A stretch of 64,000 nucleotides of DNA from Epibacterium ulvae (GTDB taxonomy: Bacteria; Pseudomonadota; Alphaproteobacteria; Rhodobacterales; Rhodobacteraceae). The notes under the pieces are model-generated. The model was given only the letters and a program-made list of their open reading frames with translations, had not been told where the DNA came from and made no database searches. Both the position numbers and the translations under genes were made by a program. This document shows, piece by piece, positions 53,087 to 61,999 of this stretch. The DNA lies in NCBI RefSeq assembly GCF_018678075.1, contig NZ_JAHHIR010000074.1, forward strand, positions 1 through 64,000, written 5' to 3'. The first letter of the stretch is position 1. Each line of letters begins with the position of its first letter.

Positions 53087-54691
53087 TTATTCAGCCGGGA
53101 CTGCAACCGAAAGGCTGGCTTCTTTTGCCGGGGCCTTACGGACAGTCATCACGAGATTGTAGCACATGATCAGGGCCCCAGTGAGGTACATGACCCCGCC
53201 CAGACCGCGCACCACATACATCGGGAATTTCGCAGCAACCGTGTCAGCGAAAGAGTTCACTAGGAAGCCGTTGGCATCCACTTCACGCCACATCAGACCT
53301 TCCATGATACCGGTCACCCACATGGACGCCGCATAGAGCACGATGCCGATGGTGGCGAGCCAGAAGTGCCAGCTGACCAGCGAGAGCGAATACAGGCGAT
53401 CGCGTTTCCACAGGACGGGTGTCAGATAGTAGAGCGCGCCAAATGTGATCATGCCGTTCCAGCCCAACGCACCAGAATGCACGTGGCCAATGGTCCAGTC
53501 GGTATAGTGCGACAGAGAGTTTACAGCGCGGATCGACATCATCGGACCCTCGAATGTGGACATGCCGTAGAAAGCAACCGAGATCACCAACATCCGCAGA
53601 ACCGGATCCGTGCGCAGCTTGTCCCAAGCACCCGACAGGGTCATCAGACCGTTGATCATCCCACCCCAGCTGGGCATCCACAAAACGATGGAGAACACCA
53701 TACCAAGGGTCGAGGCCCAATCCGGCAGCGCAGTGTAATGCAGGTGGTGGGGACCGGCCCAGATGTAGATAAAGATCAACGCCCAAAAGTGGATGATCGA
53801 CAGTTTGTAACTGAAAACCGGTCGGTCCGCTTGTTTCGGAATAAAGTAGTACATCATCCCAAGGAAGCCCGCAGTCAGGAAGAAGCCCACAGCATTGTGG
53901 CCATACCACCACTGCACCATCGCATCTTGTACGCCGGGCCAGATGATCACCGATTTAGAGCCCCAGATCGACACCGGGATGGTCAGGTTGTTGACCACAT
54001 GCAGCATCGCAACGGTGACGATAAAGGCGAGGAAGAACCAGTTGGCCACATAGATATGCGGCTCTCGGCGTTTGATGATCGTGCCGAGGTAGACCGCCAG
54101 ATAGGAGACCCAGACCACAGTCAGCCAGATATCGACGTACCATTCAGGTTCAGCATACTCTTTGGACTGGGTGCCACCCAGCAGGTAGCCTGTCGCTGCC
54201 AACACAATAAAAAGCTGATAGCCCCAGAACACAAACCAAGCGAGGTTGCCGCCCCACAATCGTGCGGCAGAAGTGCGCTGAACAATGAAAAATGACGACG
54301 CTATCAAAGCGTTGCCGCCAAAGGCAAAAATCACTGCCGACGTGTGTAGCGGGCGCAGTCGGCCAAAGTTGGCGTAGCCTTCGGCCCAGTTAAAATTCAA
54401 CACCGGAAACGCGAGCTGGAATGCGATAAAGGTCCCGACCAGGAACCCGACCACACCCCAAAAGGCGGTTGCTATTACCCCGGCGCGCACCACGCCGTCC
54501 AGATACTCATGACTTGGCTCTGGTGCGCGTGGTTCATCTGTTTGACGCAGCGTGTAAAGGAACATTCCTCCCGCCACCAACATGATGATCACAGCATGCA
54601 CCTGATAGGCCAAATCGCGTGCGAAATTGATCCCGACCATCGCAAAAAACGTTATGAGACCAAGCGCTATCAGCTTGATATAGTTAGACAT
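53087..54691 (-). CDS. ccoN: cbb3-type cytochrome c oxidase subunit I (catalytic)
   Basis: A 534-residue haem-copper oxidase subunit with twelve or more membrane helices. [20 protein letters not shown] holds an early haem-ligand histidine, [15 protein letters not shown] is the CuB/Tyr-related helix, [15 protein letters not shown] gives the CuB histidines, and [20 protein letters not shown] the late haem ligands. It is the high-affinity oxygen-reducing subunit. It begins the ccoNOQP operon and has a perfect FNR box about 100 bp upstream, shared with a divergent gene. Confidence 0.97.
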   Translation of the reverse strand: MSNYIKLIALGLITFFAMVGINFARDLAYQVHAVIIMLVAGGMFLYTLRQTDEPRAPEPSHEYLDGVVRAGVIATAFWGVVGFLVGTFIAFQLAFPVLNFNWAEGYANFGRLRPLHTSAVIFAFGGNALIASSFFIVQRTSAARLWGGNLAWFVFWGYQLFIVLAATGYLLGGTQSKEYAEPEWYVDIWLTVVWVSYLAVYLGTIIKRREPHIYVANWFFLAFIVTVAMLHVVNNLTIPVSIWGSKSVIIWPGVQDAMVQWWYGHNAVGFFLTAGFLGMMYYFIPKQADRPVFSYKLSIIHFWALIFIYIWAGPHHLHYTALPDWASTLGMVFSIVLWMPSWGGMINGLMTLSGAWDKLRTDPVLRMLVISVAFYGMSTFEGPMMSIRAVNSLSHYTDWTIGHVHSGALGWNGMITFGALYYLTPVLWKRDRLYSLSLVSWHFWLATIGIVLYAASMWVTGIMEGLMWREVDANGFLVNSFADTVAAKFPMYVVRGLGGVMYLTGALIMCYNLVMTVRKAPAKEASLSVAVPAE

Positions 54692-54786
54692 TTATCGTCC
54701 CTTTACCTTGCCCTTATCGATTCTCTTGGACGACTTCGAGCGGTTACAGACCGAGGATGTGATGCCCCAATTCGCCCCGGCGGGCC

Positions 54787-54800
54787 TTGATCTGCATCAA
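54787..54800. promoter_or_regulatory. Perfect FNR box between ccoN and the stress-protein gene
   Basis: TTGATCTGCATCAA. Its centre is about 41 bp from sequences resembling -10 elements on both sides: AGTCTA at 54824-54829 for the plus-strand gene and CATCAC (complement of 54759-54764) for ccoN. One box may therefore activate both directions. Confidence 0.92.
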
Positions 54801-54872
54801 AACTCTGCGAATCGATCCATGCCAGTCTAGGGCCCGGAACGCGCGATCCCCTTGAACCGTGTGAGGTGCAGA

Positions 54873-55712
54873 ATGAGTTACAAAACTTTGTTGACCGTCA
54901 TCAGTGACATAGAACGTGCCAAGGCACCGTTGGATCAAACCTCTGCCTTAGCGCAGCGATTTGCGGCACATACGGATGCTCTATGCCTTGGGATCGATCG
55001 GACCCAGAACTGCTATGACTATGGGGTGGCGAATGCGATGATCTTGCAGCAATCCCTGCAGGTCGCCAAGGAAGAGGCCGCAACCCTTCAGGCCCATACA
55101 GAGGCCTGTTTGGCACGTACTGGCACGCCCTTCTCAGCGGTCAGTGCGGTGGCTCCGCTGGGACAGATCACCCGCCATGTCTCCCGCCGGGGTCGCTTTT
55201 GTGACCTGATCGTTGTTGGCAAACCCTATGGTCCGGACGTCCCGATTGAAGGTGAAGCCATTGTCGAGGCCGGGCTGTTTGAAAGCGCAGCTCCGGTTCT
55301 GGTGGTCCCGGATGAGGGCGACACGATGGGCGAGACCAAACGCGTCTTGGTCGGTTGGAACGAAAGCGCCGAAGCCCTGTCTGCCATTCGCAAGGCCATG
55401 CCATTCCTAAAGGCCGCCGAATGCGTCCATGTGGTGGTGATTGACCCGCCGCGCCACGGGCCGGACCGCTCTGATCCGGGCGGGTTGCTGTGCCAGATGC
55501 TGGCCCGTCACGGCATAGCCTGCGAGGTGAATGTGCTGGCAAAATCCATGCCACGCACCGCAGATGTGTTGATACGCCACGGTGAAGACATCGATGCCGA
55601 TCTGATTGTGATGGGCGCCTATGGTCACTCTCGTTTTCGCGAAGCCATTCTGGGTGGTGCTACCCGCAATATCCTGGAGGCCACCAACCGCCCGGTATTG
55701 ATGGCCCACTAA
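54873..55712 (+). CDS. Universal stress protein, tandem UspA domains
   Basis: A 279-residue protein with two UspA domains. The second is better preserved and shows the nucleotide loop GAYGHSRFREAILGGATRNI near the C-terminus, preceded by RVLVGWNESAEALSAIRKA. The first domain (SYKTLLTVISD at the start, FCDLIVVGKP) is more degenerate. GAGGTG precedes the ATG at 54873. It is transcribed divergently from ccoN, shares its FNR box and ends in a strong terminator, so it is a single-gene unit, probably induced at low oxygen. Confidence 0.92.
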   Translation: MSYKTLLTVISDIERAKAPLDQTSALAQRFAAHTDALCLGIDRTQNCYDYGVANAMILQQSLQVAKEEAATLQAHTEACLARTGTPFSAVSAVAPLGQITRHVSRRGRFCDLIVVGKPYGPDVPIEGEAIVEAGLFESAAPVLVVPDEGDTMGETKRVLVGWNESAEALSAIRKAMPFLKAAECVHVVVIDPPRHGPDRSDPGGLLCQMLARHGIACEVNVLAKSMPRTADVLIRHGEDIDADLIVMGAYGHSRFREAILGGATRNILEATNRPVLMAH

Positions 55713-55776
55713 CACAACCAACCTCCTGCGGGTCTCGCGTCATGTCTCCATGTATCGGCGCGCAGTCCCGATCTGG

Positions 55777-55813
55777 CCCGCACCATTTTCCCAACGCATG
55801 GTGCGGGTCCTTT
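55777..55813 (+). terminator. Intrinsic terminator of the stress-protein gene
   Basis: CCCGCACCA at 55777-55785 pairs with TGGTGCGGG at 55799-55807, followed by TCCTTTTTT. Confidence 0.9.
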
Positions 55814-55846
55814 TTTGCCGATTGGTGAGGCTGTGTTTACGCAGGC

Positions 55847-56584
55847 TTAGACCAGATACCCGCCGTCGCTGTCATCGCCTGCTTCGTCCATCAGACGGCT
55901 CATATCCGGGACAATAATATGGCGCTTGCCTTCCAGCGCGATAAGGCCGTCTTTTTTGAGTGCCGACACCTGGCGACTGACGGTTTCTAGCGTCAGTCCC
56001 AGATAATCAGCCATCGCTTCACGCGTGAGGGGGAGTTCAAACTCAACCCGACCTAATGGGCCATTGTTCAACGAGGCATCGCGGCGCGCGATAATGGAGA
56101 GCAGGCTGGCGATCTTTTCGCGGGCGGTCTTTCGCCCCAGAACGAGCATCCACTCCCGCGCGGCGTCCAGCTCATCCAAGGTCATTTCCAGCAGGCGATG
56201 CGCAATATGAGGGGTCCGCGCCATCAGCTCTTCGAACGGTTTCTTGCGGAAACAACACATCATGACGGTGTTGGTGGCCACCACATTATAGGCCGCGGCG
56301 TCCCGTCCTGGGCGTCCCACAAAATCGCTGGGCAGCAAAAGGCCCACCATCTGTGTGCGCCCGTCTTCCATGGTCTGGGTCAGCGTGGCCACGCCTGACA
56401 CAACCGAACCGACAAAATCCATCTGATCCCCGGACCACACAATCGGTTGCCCGGCTTCATAGCTGCGATAATATTTGACCGTATCCAGCTCATCCAGCTC
56501 ATCCGCATTACATCGCGCACAGACGGCCCGGTGTCGGATCGGACAATCCGCACATTTCACATGCGAGAGGACGGGCGCTGCCAT
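55847..56584 (-). CDS. fnrL: Oxygen-responsive Crp/Fnr regulator FnrL
   Basis: A 245-residue regulator of the FNR class. Cysteines at 11, 14, 22 and 25 (KCADCPIRHRAVCARC) plus 110 and 111 supply the ligands for an oxygen-sensitive 4Fe-4S cluster. A cyclic-nucleotide-like beta roll and dimer helix follow. The helix-turn-helix REAMADYLGLTLETVSRQVS has the E-x-x-S-R pattern that reads TTGAT half-sites. The ATG at 56584 is chosen over a TTG at 56596. The FNR box centred 19 bp upstream of the start would lie over its own leader, suggesting autoregulation. Confidence 0.95.
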   Translation of the reverse strand: MAAPVLSHVKCADCPIRHRAVCARCNADELDELDTVKYYRSYEAGQPIVWSGDQMDFVGSVVSGVATLTQTMEDGRTQMVGLLLPSDFVGRPGRDAAAYNVVATNTVMMCCFRKKPFEELMARTPHIAHRLLEMTLDELDAAREWMLVLGRKTAREKIASLLSIIARRDASLNNGPLGRVEFELPLTREAMADYLGLTLETVSRQVSALKKDGLIALEGKRHIIVPDMSRLMDEAGDDSDGGYLV

Positions 56585-56596
56585 GGTAAATTCCAA

Positions 56597-56610
56597 TTGA
56601 TCTGGGTCAA
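56597..56610. promoter_or_regulatory. FNR box between fnrL and hemN
   Basis: TTGATCTGGGTCAA, one base from the perfect dyad. Its centre at 56603.5 is placed to activate hemN and to block or modulate fnrL. Confidence 0.88.
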
Positions 56611-56633
56611 TGACCTGGGGACGTTACGACCCC

Positions 56634-56639
56634 TAAAAT
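56634..56639 (+). promoter_or_regulatory. Predicted -10 element of hemN
   Basis: TAAAAT lies about 33 bp (centre to centre) from the FNR box, the class II spacing, and ends 6 bases before the hemN ATG. Transcription would start at or within a base or two of the start codon. Confidence 0.65.
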
Positions 56640-56645
56640 AGAGGC

Positions 56646-58001
56646 ATGGATACGAAATCACAATTGGCCCGCCTCGGTTTATTCGATGCCAAAGTGCCGC
56701 GCTATACAAGCTACCCCACGGCGCCTCATTTTGGATCATCTGTGGATTCACCCTTGTTTAAAAGGTGGATCAATGACATCGCGCCCAACAGTGCGATCTC
56801 TCTTTACGTGCATGTTCCATTTTGCCGCAGGCTCTGCTGGTTCTGCGCTTGCCGCACCCAAGGCACCCAATCCGATTCCCCCGTGCGCGCCTATCTGGAC
56901 GTGCTCAAGGCGGAATTGGACCTGCTTGCGCAGCATCTGCCCAACGGCGTCACCCTATCCCGCCTTCATTGGGGCGGCGGCACCCCGACCATGTTATCCC
57001 CCGACATGATGCGCGATCTTGCCACCAAAATCGCATCCATCGCCCCACTGGCGAAGGACGCCGAATTCTCGGTCGAGATTGACCCGAACGAAATCGATAG
57101 CGCCCGGATCGAAGCCCTGGTCGCAGCCGGAATGAACCGCGCATCCATTGGCGTGCAGGATTTTGACCCCGAAATTCAGGAAACGATTGGTCGCCCGCAA
57201 AGCTATGAGACAACGCGCGCCACGGTTGAGATGTTGCGCGCCCATGGGATCGACAGTCTGAATGCGGATATTCTGTACGGGTTGCCTCACCAGACCAATA
57301 CTCGGATGGCGGATAGCGTTCAGAAACTGCTGTCTCTTTCGCCTGATCGCGTCGCCCTTTATGGATATGCGCATGTGCCATGGATGGCGCGCCGTCAAAA
57401 CATGATCCCGTCTGAAGCATTGCCCACGCCAGAAGCCCGGTTGGAGCTGTTTGAAACCGCACAGCAATTGTTTCAATGGGACGGCTACAAAGAGATCGGC
57501 ATCGACCATTTCGCCTGCCCCGAAGACGGGCTGTCGGTGGCGCAAGCCCTTGGCAAACTACGCCGGAATTTCCAGGGCTATACCGATGACCGCTCAGACG
57601 TGTTGATCGGCATCGGCGCCTCGTCCATCTCACGGTTCCCGCGCGGCTATGCCCAAAACGCAGCCGCCACGTCAGCACATACAGCGGCCATACGCGCGGG
57701 TCGGTTTTCCACATCTCGCGGTCATTCGTTTTCCCAAGACGACCACATGCGCGCCCGGATGATCGAGGCTTTGATGTGCGATTTCCGCATTGACGGGGAT
57801 GAGATCCAAAGGAAGTTCGCTATATCCGAAAGCGACCTGAAAGCGTTGTTTGAACACGTTGCCGTGCGTTTTCCGGATATGGTAACGCTCAGCGGCAGCG
57901 ACTTTGTTATCCCCACGCATGCCCATCCGCTGACACGCGTCATCGCCCGCGCGTTCGACGCCTATGACCTCAGCAAAGCAGGCCACAGCGCGGCGATCTA
58001 A
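56646..58001 (+). CDS. hemN: Oxygen-independent coproporphyrinogen III oxidase
   Basis: A 451-residue radical-SAM enzyme that forms protoporphyrinogen IX without O2. The cluster motif is C60-RRL-C64-WF-C67 with a following Cys69 (HVPFCRRLCWFCAC). HWGGGTPTMLS, SVEIDPNE and GVQDFDPEIQ are further signatures, and the HemN C-terminal domain is present, which separates it from HemW. It is divergent from fnrL. No properly spaced ribosome site precedes the ATG, which agrees with a leaderless message. Confidence 0.96.
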   Translation: MDTKSQLARLGLFDAKVPRYTSYPTAPHFGSSVDSPLFKRWINDIAPNSAISLYVHVPFCRRLCWFCACRTQGTQSDSPVRAYLDVLKAELDLLAQHLPNGVTLSRLHWGGGTPTMLSPDMMRDLATKIASIAPLAKDAEFSVEIDPNEIDSARIEALVAAGMNRASIGVQDFDPEIQETIGRPQSYETTRATVEMLRAHGIDSLNADILYGLPHQTNTRMADSVQKLLSLSPDRVALYGYAHVPWMARRQNMIPSEALPTPEARLELFETAQQLFQWDGYKEIGIDHFACPEDGLSVAQALGKLRRNFQGYTDDRSDVLIGIGASSISRFPRGYAQNAAATSAHTAAIRAGRFSTSRGHSFSQDDHMRARMIEALMCDFRIDGDEIQRKFAISESDLKALFEHVAVRFPDMVTLSGSDFVIPTHAHPLTRVIARAFDAYDLSKAGHSAAI

Positions 58002-58065
58002 CACCTAGATTACAACTGGTTCTCCCGCCCGTCGCCGCCGCATGTATGACATGCAGCGCTCCAGG

Positions 58066-58102
58066 TGGGCCAGGCTCGGCGCAGAGCGCCGAGCCTGGCC
58101 CA
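58066..58102. repeat. Perfect 16-bp stem hairpin between hemN and the Yej operon
   Basis: TGGGCCAGGCTCGGCG (58066-58081) pairs perfectly with CGCCGAGCCTGGCCCA (58087-58102) around CAGAG. It lies between two convergent genes, so it may act as a terminator for either, but no T-run follows on either side. It could also be a dispersed repeat. The rest of the 183-bp gap holds nothing I recognise. Confidence 0.8.
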
Positions 58103-58184
58103 AGGCCGCCAAGGGGTCATGCCGAAGGCAGGGCACCTGCGGGCGCGGGAGTTCTAGCTCTACATTTTAGACGGAGCAGACCCA

Positions 58185-59774
58185 TTACTCAGTAGGCACT
58201 GCGGCTGACAAAAGGCTCTGGGTATATGCGGCTTGCGGCGCTGTAAAAACAGCCTCTGCCGGGCCGGTTTCAACCACATCGCCCTGGTTCATCACCAGTA
58301 CGCTGTGTGACATCGCCCGCACCACGTTCAAGTCATGGCTGATGAACATATAGGCCAGACCATAGCGTTTCTGCAGATCCCGCAGCAGCTCGACAATCTG
58401 AACCTGAACCGTCATGTCCAGCGCCGAAGTTGGCTCATCCAGCACCACCAGCTTCGGCCGCAAAACCATCGCCCGGGCAATGGCGATCCGCTGCCGTTGC
58501 CCGCCGGAAAACTCATGCGGGTAGCGGTCCATGGCAGCCGGATCCAGCCCGACCTCCTCCATCACTTCGGCCACCAGTTCGCGTTGATTGCGATGTTTGT
58601 CGACCTCGTGCACCGTCAAACCTTCGGCGATGATCTGCGCACAGGTCATTCGCGGTGACAGCGCACCAAAGGGATCCTGAAACACAATCTGCATATCCTT
58701 GCGCAGGTCCCGCAGTTCCCGCGTCGACCATTTGCGCAGATCTTGGCCCTCAAACTGTACCGCCCCTTCGGAGGCAATCAACCGCATGATCGCCAAAGCC
58801 ATTGTGGTTTTGCCAGACCCGGACTCTCCCACAATCCCCAAGGTCTCCCCCGCGCGGATCGAAATGGAGCAGGGATTCACCGCCTTGATATGGCCAACCG
58901 TTTTGCGTAGCAGCCCGCGTTGGATCGGGAACCAGACCTTCAGATCTTGAGCCGCGACAATTTCAGGCGCGTCTTCTGGCACCGGATCCGGAATGCCAGA
59001 TGGTTCAGCCGCCAACAATTTTTGCGTATAGGGATGTTGTGGGTTGGTAAAGATCTCAGCCGTGGGACCCGTCTCGACAATCTCACCATCTTTCATCACA
59101 CAAACCCGGTCGGCAATCCGACGCACAATGGCGAGGTCATGGGTGATGAACAACACGCCCATGCCCTCACGTTCCCGCAGCTCGGCCAATAGATCAAGGA
59201 TCTGCGCCTGAATGGTCACGTCGAGCGCAGTTGTCGGCTCATCCGCGATCAGAATGTCGGGTTTATTGGCCAAGGCCATCGCGATCATCACTCGCTGGCG
59301 TTGCCCACCTGACAGCTGATGCGGATAGGCGCCCAAGCGGCTTTCGGCGTCACGAATTCCCACTCGCTGCATCAGCTCCAGGATACGTTGGCGCGCAGCA
59401 GCCCCGACCAACCCCTGATGTAGCGAGAGGCTTTCGGCCAATTGTTTTTCCAACGTATGCAACGGGTTCAGCGAGGTCATCGGCTCCTGGAAGATGAAGG
59501 AGATGTCGTTGCCTCGCACCGCCCGCAGATGGGCCTCGTCCGCGCCAACCATTTCGGTGTCGCCATATTTGACCGACCCCGTGACCTCGGCGCTTTCGCC
59601 GAGCAGAGACACGGTCGACAGGGCTGAGACCGACTTTCCGGACCCGGACTCGCCCACCAATGCCACGGTTTCCCCTTTGTCGACGGTGAAGGACACGCCT
59701 TTTACCGCCTCGACCCGTCTGCCGTCCTGACGGAAGGCCACGCGGAGGTCTTTCACTTGCAAAACTGCGCTCAT
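58185..59774 (-). CDS. yejF: Peptide ABC transporter, fused double ATPase (YejF-like)
   Basis: A 529-residue protein with two complete ATPase domains. The first has [13 protein letters not shown] and [15 protein letters not shown]; the second [13 protein letters not shown] and [14 protein letters not shown], each with a DEPT Walker B region. After the first domain is the oligopeptide-type segment [15 protein letters not shown]. Fused ATPases of this length are typical of YejF in the oligopeptide/microcin C importer. It overlaps the upstream permease gene by 4 bp and is the last gene of the operon. Confidence 0.93.
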   Translation of the reverse strand: MSAVLQVKDLRVAFRQDGRRVEAVKGVSFTVDKGETVALVGESGSGKSVSALSTVSLLGESAEVTGSVKYGDTEMVGADEAHLRAVRGNDISFIFQEPMTSLNPLHTLEKQLAESLSLHQGLVGAAARQRILELMQRVGIRDAESRLGAYPHQLSGGQRQRVMIAMALANKPDILIADEPTTALDVTIQAQILDLLAELREREGMGVLFITHDLAIVRRIADRVCVMKDGEIVETGPTAEIFTNPQHPYTQKLLAAEPSGIPDPVPEDAPEIVAAQDLKVWFPIQRGLLRKTVGHIKAVNPCSISIRAGETLGIVGESGSGKTTMALAIMRLIASEGAVQFEGQDLRKWSTRELRDLRKDMQIVFQDPFGALSPRMTCAQIIAEGLTVHEVDKHRNQRELVAEVMEEVGLDPAAMDRYPHEFSGGQRQRIAIARAMVLRPKLVVLDEPTSALDMTVQVQIVELLRDLQKRYGLAYMFISHDLNVVRAMSHSVLVMNQGDVVETGPAEAVFTAPQAAYTQSLLSAAVPTE

Positions 59775-60886
59775 GAAAAGGTCTTTCTTGGATCAAATGC
59801 ATCGCGCACGCCTTCAAAGATGAAGACCAGAAGCGAGAGCATCAGGGCAAAAGTGATGAAGGCGGTGAAGGCCAGCCAGGGGGCTTGCAGGTTCTGTTTG
59901 GCTTGCAATGTCAGCTCACCCAACGAGGGCGACGATGACGGCAAACCAAAGCCGAGGAAGTCCAGCGAGGCCAGTGTGCCAATGGTTCCGGTCACGATGA
60001 AAGGCAACATGGTCAGGGTCGCCACCATGGCGTTGGGCAGCATGTGACGGAACATGATGGTCATGTTTCCGACCCCCAACGCCCGCGCCGCGCGCACGTA
60101 TTCCAGATTACGCGCCCGCAGAAACTCCGCCCGCACCACGCCCACCAACGCGGTCCAGCCGAACAGAATGCTGAGGAAAACCAACAGCCAGAAACTGCGC
60201 CCCAGGATCGCAAATAGGATGATGATGACATAAAGCGACGGGGTGGAGGACCAGACCTCGATTATCCTTTGGAAGATCAGATCGACCCAACCGCCAAAGA
60301 AGCCCTGAACCGCGCCAGCAACAACGCCGATGATTGTCGCGGCAGCTGTCACCATCAAGGTGAACACAATCGACAGGCGGAAGCCGTGGATTACACGCGC
60401 TAAAACATCACGTTTGCGACTGTCGGTGCCCAGCCAGTTCTGCGCATTGGGCGGCAGTGGCGCCGCGCCTGGTCGGTCCACGGCTGTATCAAAGGAATAG
60501 GGAATGAGCGGCCAGATCGACCAGCCTTTTTCAAATCCTTCTGCCTCATAAGTGCCCGCGCCAATCGCCTCAATAATCCCTTCAGGGTCATCGAAACACT
60601 CTTCCAACCCACCGGATCGGATCAGACATTGCACTTCGGGGTCGCGATACGCCGCTTCCGTCTCAAAATCGCCGCCAAAACGGGTTTCTGCATAGGAGGT
60701 CACAACCGGCATAAAGAACTCACCCCGGTAGCGCACAAGGATTGGTTTATCATTGGCCAGAACATCCGCCAGCAGGGACAGACCAAAGAGGATAGAGAAC
60801 AAGACCAGCGACCAATAGGCCCGGCGGTTGCCCCGGAAATTGCGCCAACGGCGCTGGTTCAGCGGTGACAAAGTAAACATCGACAT
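59771..60886 (-). CDS. yejE: Peptide ABC transporter permease (YejE-like)
   Basis: A 371-residue permease. SPLNQRRWRNFRGNRRAYWS is the typical cytoplasmic N-terminus, one helix follows, then a periplasmic insert with YRGEFFMPVVTSYAETRFGG, and a helix bundle with the coupling motif EFLRARNLEYVRAARALGVG. WLGTDSRKRDVLARVIHGFR is the usual DppC/OppC-type sequence. The ATG at 60886 has a GGGAGGG ribosome site. The yejB stop is 4 bp upstream. Confidence 0.93.
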   Translation of the reverse strand: MSMFTLSPLNQRRWRNFRGNRRAYWSLVLFSILFGLSLLADVLANDKPILVRYRGEFFMPVVTSYAETRFGGDFETEAAYRDPEVQCLIRSGGLEECFDDPEGIIEAIGAGTYEAEGFEKGWSIWPLIPYSFDTAVDRPGAAPLPPNAQNWLGTDSRKRDVLARVIHGFRLSIVFTLMVTAAATIIGVVAGAVQGFFGGWVDLIFQRIIEVWSSTPSLYVIIILFAILGRSFWLLVFLSILFGWTALVGVVRAEFLRARNLEYVRAARALGVGNMTIMFRHMLPNAMVATLTMLPFIVTGTIGTLASLDFLGFGLPSSSPSLGELTLQAKQNLQAPWLAFTAFITFALMLSLLVFIFEGVRDAFDPRKTFS

Positions 60887-60890
60887 CGCT

Positions 60891-61997
60891 TTATCCCTCC
60901 CGGCTTTCAAAATCGATGCGCGGATCGACCAGCACATACATCAGGTCCGAGATAATCCCGACCACCAGCCCCATCAGGCCAAAGATGAACAAGGTGCCAA
61001 ACACAATTGGATAGTCCCGCGCCACAGCCGCTTCAAAGCCAAGCCGCCCAAGGCCGTCGAGCGAGAAGATCGTCTCGATAATCAGGCTGCCGCCAAAAAA
61101 CACACCAATAAACACCGCAGGGAATCCTGCAATCACGATCAACATAGCGTTGCGGAACACATGGCCATACAGCACGCGATTTTCCGACAGCCCTTTGGCA
61201 CGGGCGGTCATGACATAGTGTTTCTTGATCTCATCCAGGAAGGAGTTCTTGGTCAAAAGCGTCAGCGTCGCAAAGCTGGCAATGGTCGAGGCCAGAACCG
61301 GCAGCGCGATGTGCCAAAAATAATCGCCGATTTTGCCGATCAGGCTGAGTTCGCTGAAGTTATCCGAGGTCAGTCCCCGCAGCGGGAAGACCTGCCAATA
61401 TGAACCACCGGCAAACAAGACCAACAACAGGATCGCAAACAGAAATCCAGGGATCGCATAGGCCGCAATAATCGCACCGCTGGTCCAGGTGTCAAAGTTA
61501 CTGCCGTCCTTGATCGCCTTGCGAATGCCCAATGGAATTGAGATCAGATAGGCGATCAACGTCGACCAAAGCCCCAGCGTGATCGAGACCGGCATTTTTT
61601 CAAGCACCAGATCAATCACGCCGATTTTGCGGAAATAGCTCTCACCAAAATCAAAGCGCGCGTAATTGCCGAGCATCAGCAAAAACCGCTGCAAGGGTGG
61701 CTTGTCGAAACCAAACTCACGCTCAAGCTCTTCGATAAACTCAGGCGGCAAACCGCGGGCACCGGCGTATTTCTCATCACCACCGCCGCCCAGGGTCAGA
61801 TCATTGTCCAGCTCCAGGTTCGCCTCGGCCCCGCCGCCAGAAAAGCCGGCAAAGACATCGCCCTGCCCCTGTTGCTGGGCGATGATCTGTTCAATCGGGC
61901 CGCCGGGGACAAATTGCACCAGTGCAAAGTTAACAATCATGATCCCCAACAAGGTGGGGATCACCAACAACAAACGTCGTAGGATGTAGGCTGCCAT
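60891..61997 (-). CDS. yejB: Peptide ABC transporter permease (YejB-like)
   Basis: A 368-residue permease of the DppB/OppB type. [20 protein letters not shown] starts with the first helix; [19 protein letters not shown] leads into a Gly-rich periplasmic insert that is characteristic of YejB. The coupling region is [20 protein letters not shown]. Its start overlaps the stop region of yejA at 61997-62002. The next gene, yejE, follows after 4 bp. Confidence 0.93.
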   Translation of the reverse strand: MAAYILRRLLLVIPTLLGIMIVNFALVQFVPGGPIEQIIAQQQGQGDVFAGFSGGGAEANLELDNDLTLGGGGDEKYAGARGLPPEFIEELEREFGFDKPPLQRFLLMLGNYARFDFGESYFRKIGVIDLVLEKMPVSITLGLWSTLIAYLISIPLGIRKAIKDGSNFDTWTSGAIIAAYAIPGFLFAILLLVLFAGGSYWQVFPLRGLTSDNFSELSLIGKIGDYFWHIALPVLASTIASFATLTLLTKNSFLDEIKKHYVMTARAKGLSENRVLYGHVFRNAMLIVIAGFPAVFIGVFFGGSLIIETIFSLDGLGRLGFEAAVARDYPIVFGTLFIFGLMGLVVGIISDLMYVLVDPRIDFESREG

Positions 61998-61999
61998 GA

